This document shows, piece after piece, positions 53,958-57,490 of a stretch of 57,490 nucleotides of DNA. The translations under genes and the position numbers were made by a program. The stretch covers positions 1-57,490 of the forward strand of contig BNZR01000001.1 in assembly GCA_026001245.1 (NCBI GenBank). The letters are read 5' to 3'. Below the pieces are notes generated by a model. The model was given only the letters and a program-made list of their open reading frames with translations. It ran no database searches and was not told where the DNA came from. Origin of the DNA: Clostridia bacterium (GTDB lineage Bacteria; Bacillota_A; Clostridia; Oscillospirales; UBA929). Positions within the stretch are counted from its first letter, which is position 1. Each line of letters begins with the position of its first letter.

Positions 53958-54912
53958 GGCGGCACTGCGCCTGTTTTCGGACAACACGCGGACGATCAAA
54001 AAGGCCTTCAAGTGGCAGAATATTCTTGCCGTTCGTCTGGCCTCCATGCTGTTGACAGCCTCGAACGTGTCGGCGCGTGAGGAGAAGCTTTTGGAGATAA
54101 AATTGATGTTGAAGAGTAGCGTGGGCGTTTTCTCAAACCTGCGCGGCAATGTCGAGCTGCCGCTGATTGCAATATTGGCGCAAGCCGGTCGCCCGCAGGA
54201 GACGCTTCAAAGCACGATTCACGTTCAGACGCTTTTGAAGGCCGAAAAGTTTTGGAAAAACGACTACTTGGGGATTGCCGCCGCGCAAATCGCCCTGCGC
54301 GTCCCGCATGAAAACCACGCCGGCGTAGTGAAACGCTCACGCGAATTCTATGACGCTATGCGCCGAAACCATCCGCTAATCACAGGCACGGAGGATTACA
54401 GCTCCTGCTGTATGCTGGCTATAGCGGGCTTGGGTGTGCAACCCACGACCGTGAAAATCGAGGAGCTGATGGCGGAGCTTAAGCCCCACTTCGGGGGCGC
54501 GCCCAATGTGCGGCAGACCTTGGCGCAACTGCTGGTGCTGGGCGAGGCGGACCCGTCCGGAACGGTCGACCGTATATTAGCCCTGCGCGAGGAACTACGT
54601 AGTCGCCGCCTGAAGCCGGGCGTAGAAATCGCCGCCGTGTTGGGGGTACTGTCGCTAATGCCCGGCGAGCCGCGCTATCTCGCGGAGCAGGTCGCGGACT
54701 GCTATCACGATCTAAAAGCCGATTCGGCCTTCGGCAAATGGCAGGCCAAGAATGTAACGCTGTTGTTCGCCGCGTCGCTGGTAACCGTGGGCGTGGTGAC
54801 AGAGCTGACCAACGCTACGCTGACCAATACAATCACAAACCTGATTTTGGCACAGCAGGCCGCCATAGCAACGGGTAACGCGGCGATTGTCGCCGCTGTA
54901 GCTTCAAACTAA
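53944..54912 (+). CDS. DUF4003 family protein
   Basis: 322 residues, mostly helical and soluble, with the pattern seen in DUF4003 proteins: FKWQNILAVRLASMLLTASN, REFYDAMRRNHPLITGTEDYSSCCMLAI, then DCYHDLKADSAFGKWQAKNVTLLFAASLV. The last 60 residues are hydrophobic and alanine/threonine-rich and could contact the membrane. Function unknown. It lies between NfeD-like and flotillin genes, overlapping the former by 14 nt, which suggests a role with them. Confidence 0.72.
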   Translation: MAAYEAALRLFSDNTRTIKKAFKWQNILAVRLASMLLTASNVSAREEKLLEIKLMLKSSVGVFSNLRGNVELPLIAILAQAGRPQETLQSTIHVQTLLKAEKFWKNDYLGIAAAQIALRVPHENHAGVVKRSREFYDAMRRNHPLITGTEDYSSCCMLAIAGLGVQPTTVKIEELMAELKPHFGGAPNVRQTLAQLLVLGEADPSGTVDRILALREELRSRRLKPGVEIAAVLGVLSLMPGEPRYLAEQVADCYHDLKADSAFGKWQAKNVTLLFAASLVTVGVVTELTNATLTNTITNLILAQQAAIATGNAAIVAAVASN

Positions 54913-54931
54913 AATTTAGGAGGTAAAAATT

Positions 54932-56311
54932 ATGCCATTAGAAACAATTATACTAATCTCTGTCATCGCGGTGTTTGCCCTTACCATGATTATCGTGGTG
55001 CTGTCGCGCTATCGCAGGTGTCCGTCCGATAAGGTCATGGTAATCTACGGCAAGGTCGGCACGAACAGTGACGGCTCGCCGCGAAGCTCGAAGTGTATAC
55101 ACGGCGGCGCGTCCTTCGTGTGGCCGGTGATACAGGCGTTCCAGTACCTTGATTTGACGCCTATGACAATCAACGTTGACCTGACCAACGCGCTGTCGCA
55201 TCAGAACATTCGCGTGGACGTGCCGTCGCGCTTCACGGTGGGCGTTTCGACGGAATCGGGCGTTATGCAAAACGCCGCCGAGCGTCTGCTGGGACTGCGC
55301 ACGCAGGAGATTCAAGAGCTTGCCAAGGACATCATGTTCGGCCAACTGCGTCTTGTTATCGCGACAATGGACATCGAGGAGATAAACACCGACCGCGACA
55401 AATTCCTTGAAGCCGTGGCGCACAATGTCGAGACCGAGCTAAAGAAAATCGGCCTGCGCCTGATAAACGTCAACGTGACGGACATCACCGACGAGAGCGG
55501 TTACATCAACGCGCTGGGCAAGGAAGCGGCGGCTAAGGCCATCAACGACGCGAAGCAGAGCGTTGCCGAAAAAACCCGTGACGGTGAGACGGGCGCGGCG
55601 GCGGCGGTGCGTGACCAGCGTGTTGCGGTTGCCTCGGCGGACGCGACGGCGGTCGAGGGTGAAAACCGCGCCAAGGTGACAATCGCCCAGTCGGACGCGA
55701 CAAGACGCGAGCAGGAGGCCGAGGCTCTGCGCCGCGCAACGGCGGCCGAGCAGACCGCCCAAGCCAAGGCCAACGAGGAGGCTTACGCCGCCCAGCAAAG
55801 CGCGGAAATGGCGCGTGCGGCGCGTGAACAGGCCACGCAACAGGCCGATATTATAGTAAAGGCAAAAATCGCCAAGGAGCGCATAGAGCTTGAAGCCGAG
55901 GCGCAGGCCGAGCAGTCGCGCCGTCTGGCCAAGGGTGAGGCCGACGCGATTTACGCCAAGATGGAGGCCGAGGCACGCGGTAATCTTGAGATTTTGCAAA
56001 AACAGGCCGAAGGCTTCTCGAAGCTGGTAGCGGCGGCAAACGGCGACCCGCAGTCAGCGGTGCAGTTCATGATAGCCGGAAAGATTGAGGAGCTGGTTGC
56101 GATTCAGGTCGAGGCCATCCGCAACCTGAAGATTGACAAAATCACGGTTTGGGACTCGATGAGCGGCGAGAGCGGCAGTCCCACAACCTCCAATTTCCTG
56201 TCGGGCATGATGAAATCCATACCGCCGCTGAACGAGATGTTCAAGCTGGCGGGCATGCAAATGCCGGAGTTTTTGGGCAAGGAAATAGCGGCGGAACCGG
56301 TCGCGGAGTAA
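54932..56311 (+). CDS. Flotillin-family (SPFH) protein
   Basis: 459 residues. N-terminal membrane hairpin/segment (6-24: IILISVIAVFALTMIIVVL), SPFH/band 7 domain (about 30-200: PSDKVMVIYGKVG, VPSRFTVGVSTESGVMQNAAERLLG, IGLRLINVNVTDITDESGYI) and a long Ala/Glu/Gln-rich coiled coil (about 205-345), then a C-terminal region. Organises membrane microdomains; in Bacillus the YuaG (FloT) protein works with the NfeD-like YuaF. ATG after AGGAGG; a terminator follows. Confidence 0.92.
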   Translation: MPLETIILISVIAVFALTMIIVVLSRYRRCPSDKVMVIYGKVGTNSDGSPRSSKCIHGGASFVWPVIQAFQYLDLTPMTINVDLTNALSHQNIRVDVPSRFTVGVSTESGVMQNAAERLLGLRTQEIQELAKDIMFGQLRLVIATMDIEEINTDRDKFLEAVAHNVETELKKIGLRLINVNVTDITDESGYINALGKEAAAKAINDAKQSVAEKTRDGETGAAAAVRDQRVAVASADATAVEGENRAKVTIAQSDATRREQEAEALRRATAAEQTAQAKANEEAYAAQQSAEMARAAREQATQQADIIVKAKIAKERIELEAEAQAEQSRRLAKGEADAIYAKMEAEARGNLEILQKQAEGFSKLVAAANGDPQSAVQFMIAGKIEELVAIQVEAIRNLKIDKITVWDSMSGESGSPTTSNFLSGMMKSIPPLNEMFKLAGMQMPEFLGKEIAAEPVAE

Positions 56312-56320
56312 TAGTCAAAA

Positions 56321-56357
56321 AGGCCGCCGATTGCGTGTCGGCGGCCTGAAATTTTTT
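56321..56357 (+). terminator. Terminator after the flotillin gene
   Basis: AGGCCGCCGA, loop TTGCGTG, TCGGCGGCCT, then GAAATTTTTTC. Confidence 0.85.
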
Positions 56358-56373
56358 CGGGAGGTGAGCGGAT

Positions 56374-57096
56374 ATGCGCCGCGTGATACTGAAAGCCGTG
56401 TCAGTGGCCTTAGCGGTGGCTGTGGTGCTGGCCTTTTTGCTGTATTTCGGGGTAATTCACCTCAACAATCCGTCAAAAAACGATTATCCGATTCGCGGCA
56501 TAGATGTGTCGGCATATCAGGGCGAAATTGACTGGCAAGTGCTGTCCGAAAATATATCCTTTGCCTTTATAAAAGCTACAGAGGGTTCAAGCTTTGTAGA
56601 CTCACGATTTCAATACAACTTTGAGCAAGCACAGGACACAAATTTACGCGTCGGGGTGTATCATTTTTTCAGCTTTGAGAGCAGTGGAGCGATGCAGGCG
56701 GAGCATTTTATCCGCACTGTGGGCAGTCTTTCAGGCATGTTGCCGACTGCGGTTGACGTGGAGTTTTATAAGAGCGGCGGCGTGCAATTTGCAGAGGATG
56801 AAATCATAGCGGAATTGACGGATTTTATAGCGATAATCAGCGATTATTATAGCGTTGCGCCTATAATTTACGCCACGCAGGAATCGTACGACACATTTAT
56901 ATCGGGGCATTTTGAGGATTGCCCCCTTTGGATACGCAATGTTGTGACAAAACCGAGTATAAAAGACGGCAGAGAGTGGACGCTTTGGCAGTTTTCAAAC
57001 AGGCACCATTTGCGCGGGTACAGCGGCGCGGAGCGGTTTGTGGATATGAACGTGTTTAGCGGGGACGAGGGACAGTGGCTGAGGTTTTGCTTGTGA
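56374..57096 (+). CDS. GH25 lysozyme-like muramidase with N-terminal membrane segment
   Basis: 240 residues. N-terminal basic residues and hydrophobic segment (8-28) act as signal or membrane anchor. GH25 fold: RGIDVSAYQGEIDW (Asp44), FAFIKATEG, GVYHFFSF, and the catalytic DxE Asp128-Glu130 in TAVDVEFY, ending LWQFSNRHHLRGYSGAERFVDMNVF. Cleaves peptidoglycan between MurNAc and GlcNAc outside the membrane. ATG after GGGAGGTGAG. It is more AT-rich than the flotillin operon. Monocistronic. Confidence 0.92.
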   Translation: MRRVILKAVSVALAVAVVLAFLLYFGVIHLNNPSKNDYPIRGIDVSAYQGEIDWQVLSENISFAFIKATEGSSFVDSRFQYNFEQAQDTNLRVGVYHFFSFESSGAMQAEHFIRTVGSLSGMLPTAVDVEFYKSGGVQFAEDEIIAELTDFIAIISDYYSVAPIIYATQESYDTFISGHFEDCPLWIRNVVTKPSIKDGREWTLWQFSNRHHLRGYSGAERFVDMNVFSGDEGQWLRFCL

Positions 57097-57140
57097 AAAC
57101 GTCAGCCGCGAAAATTTTTTGAAATTTTTTTGAAAAGGAC

Positions 57141-57169
57141 TTGACAAGGGGCTTTGAATGTAGTATACT
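57141..57169 (+). promoter_or_regulatory. Promoter of the tRNA-Leu/tRNA-fMet unit
   Basis: -35 TTGACA (57141-57146), 17-bp spacer, -10 TATACT (57164-57169), about 21 bp before the first tRNA. Confidence 0.8.
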
Positions 57170-57190
57170 ACGTAAAGCGATTGTTTCTTC

Positions 57191-57279
57191 GCCGGAGTGG
57201 CGGAACTGGCAGACGCCCGGGACTTAAAATCCCGTGACTTGTGAGAGTCGTACCGGTTCGAGCCCGGTCTCCGGCACCA
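57191..57279 (+). tRNA. tRNA-Leu(UAA)
   Basis: Type II tRNA: acceptor GCCGGAG/CTCCGGC, anticodon stem CGGGA/TCCCG around CTTAAAA (anticodon UAA), long variable arm, T loop GGTTCGAGCC, discriminator A and encoded CCA. Confidence 0.97.
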
Positions 57280-57288
57280 ATTGAATAT

Positions 57289-57365
<77 letters not shown>

Positions 57366-57374
57366 TTTAACCGT

Positions 57375-57438
57375 AACAGGAATGATAGAAGAGATAATCC
57401 TTGTAATTGCAAGGGTTTCCAGTTCTATCATTCCTGTT
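57375..57438. repeat. Long inverted repeat downstream of the tRNAs
   Basis: AACAGGAATGATAGAA (57375-57390) and its exact reverse complement (57423-57438) enclose 32 nt that contain a second stem, CCTTG/CAAGG. No T tract follows. It could be a processing hairpin, a miniature element or a weak terminator. The remaining bases to the window end (57439-57490) show no feature. Confidence 0.6.
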
Positions 57439-57490
57439 CGTTCGGCAATTTTTAGAGGAGGAGGGAGTCTAACCCACCCCTCGTATCAGA

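Overview
The window looks like a chromosome segment of a fairly GC-rich, spore-forming-lineage Firmicute (Clostridia, Oscillospirales/Ruminococcaceae-like by gene content). Reasons: near-consensus sigma-A promoters (TTGACA-17-TATAAT) in front of many units, strong AGGAGG ribosome binding sites with many TTG/GTG starts, a SpoIVB-type S55 protease, DUF6062, DUF1836 and DUF4003 proteins, a single-chain PurL, an archaeal/eukaryal-type ProS, an FMN riboswitch on a RibU-type gene, and a Ruminococcus-like beta-mannan phosphorolysis operon. The taxonomic placement is inference. There is no phage, IS transposase, CRISPR array or rRNA in the window.

Layout. 1-2.5 kb: tail of an SRPBCC protein, then nagB and proS on the minus strand. 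2.5-12.9 kb (plus): nadA, an ABC exporter pair, a hybrid histidine kinase and a two-gene 2-hydroxyacyl-CoA dehydratase/activase-like pair. 12.8-19.7 kb: a FliK-like/FlhB-C-like pair (minus), SpoIVB-like protease (plus), then exonuclease, DUF6062, GH5 and guaB (minus, transcribed from guaB). 19.8-22.8 kb: malic enzyme with a palindromic promoter, ribU under an FMN riboswitch, an RluA-type pseudouridine synthase and rpmB. 22.9-27.2 kb: mannan module (GH130_2, cellobiose 2-epimerase, GH130_1) followed by era. 27.24-27.73 kb: a non-coding-looking stretch that contains a probable type I toxin-antitoxin locus flanked by inverted hairpin repeats. 27.7-32.5 kb: a phosphorelay cluster (REC-HPt, REC-HD-GYP, HPt, hybrid kinase). 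32.6-33.2 kb: thioesterase and tRNA-Lys. 33.3-41.8 kb: purMNDLEH operon, continuing into a nucleotidyltransferase and a GH2 enzyme. 44.4-46.2 kb: pentulose kinase and 4-epimerase (minus). 46.4-49 kb: MATE pump, glutathione peroxidase and a YjdF-like membrane protein. 49-52.7 kb: TetR-controlled ABC exporter with two ATPases. 52.8-56.3 kb: DUF1836, NfeD-like, DUF4003 and flotillin operon. 56.4-57.5 kb: GH25 lysozyme, tRNA-Leu(UAA), initiator tRNA-Met and a long inverted repeat.

The most interesting object is at 27.36-27.69 kb. A perfect-looking promoter, a leader of roughly 90 nt and a strong ribosome binding site precede a 27-residue basic/hydrophobic peptide. A second consensus promoter on the opposite strand fires convergently into the 3' part of the same transcript, and its -35 box is buried in the terminator hairpin of the sense RNA. 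Interleaved complementary segments between stop codon and terminator could form a pseudoknot. The cassette lies between inverted copies of a short GGGCGATT hairpin repeat, one of which supplies the stop codon of the neighbouring kinase. Other notable points are perfect palindromes over or beside promoters (malic enzyme, purM, tetR), a riboswitch whose P1 helix holds the Shine-Dalgarno sequence, convergent genes that overlap at their 3' ends, and a dispersed 41-bp repeat inserted twice in frame in the FliK-like gene.
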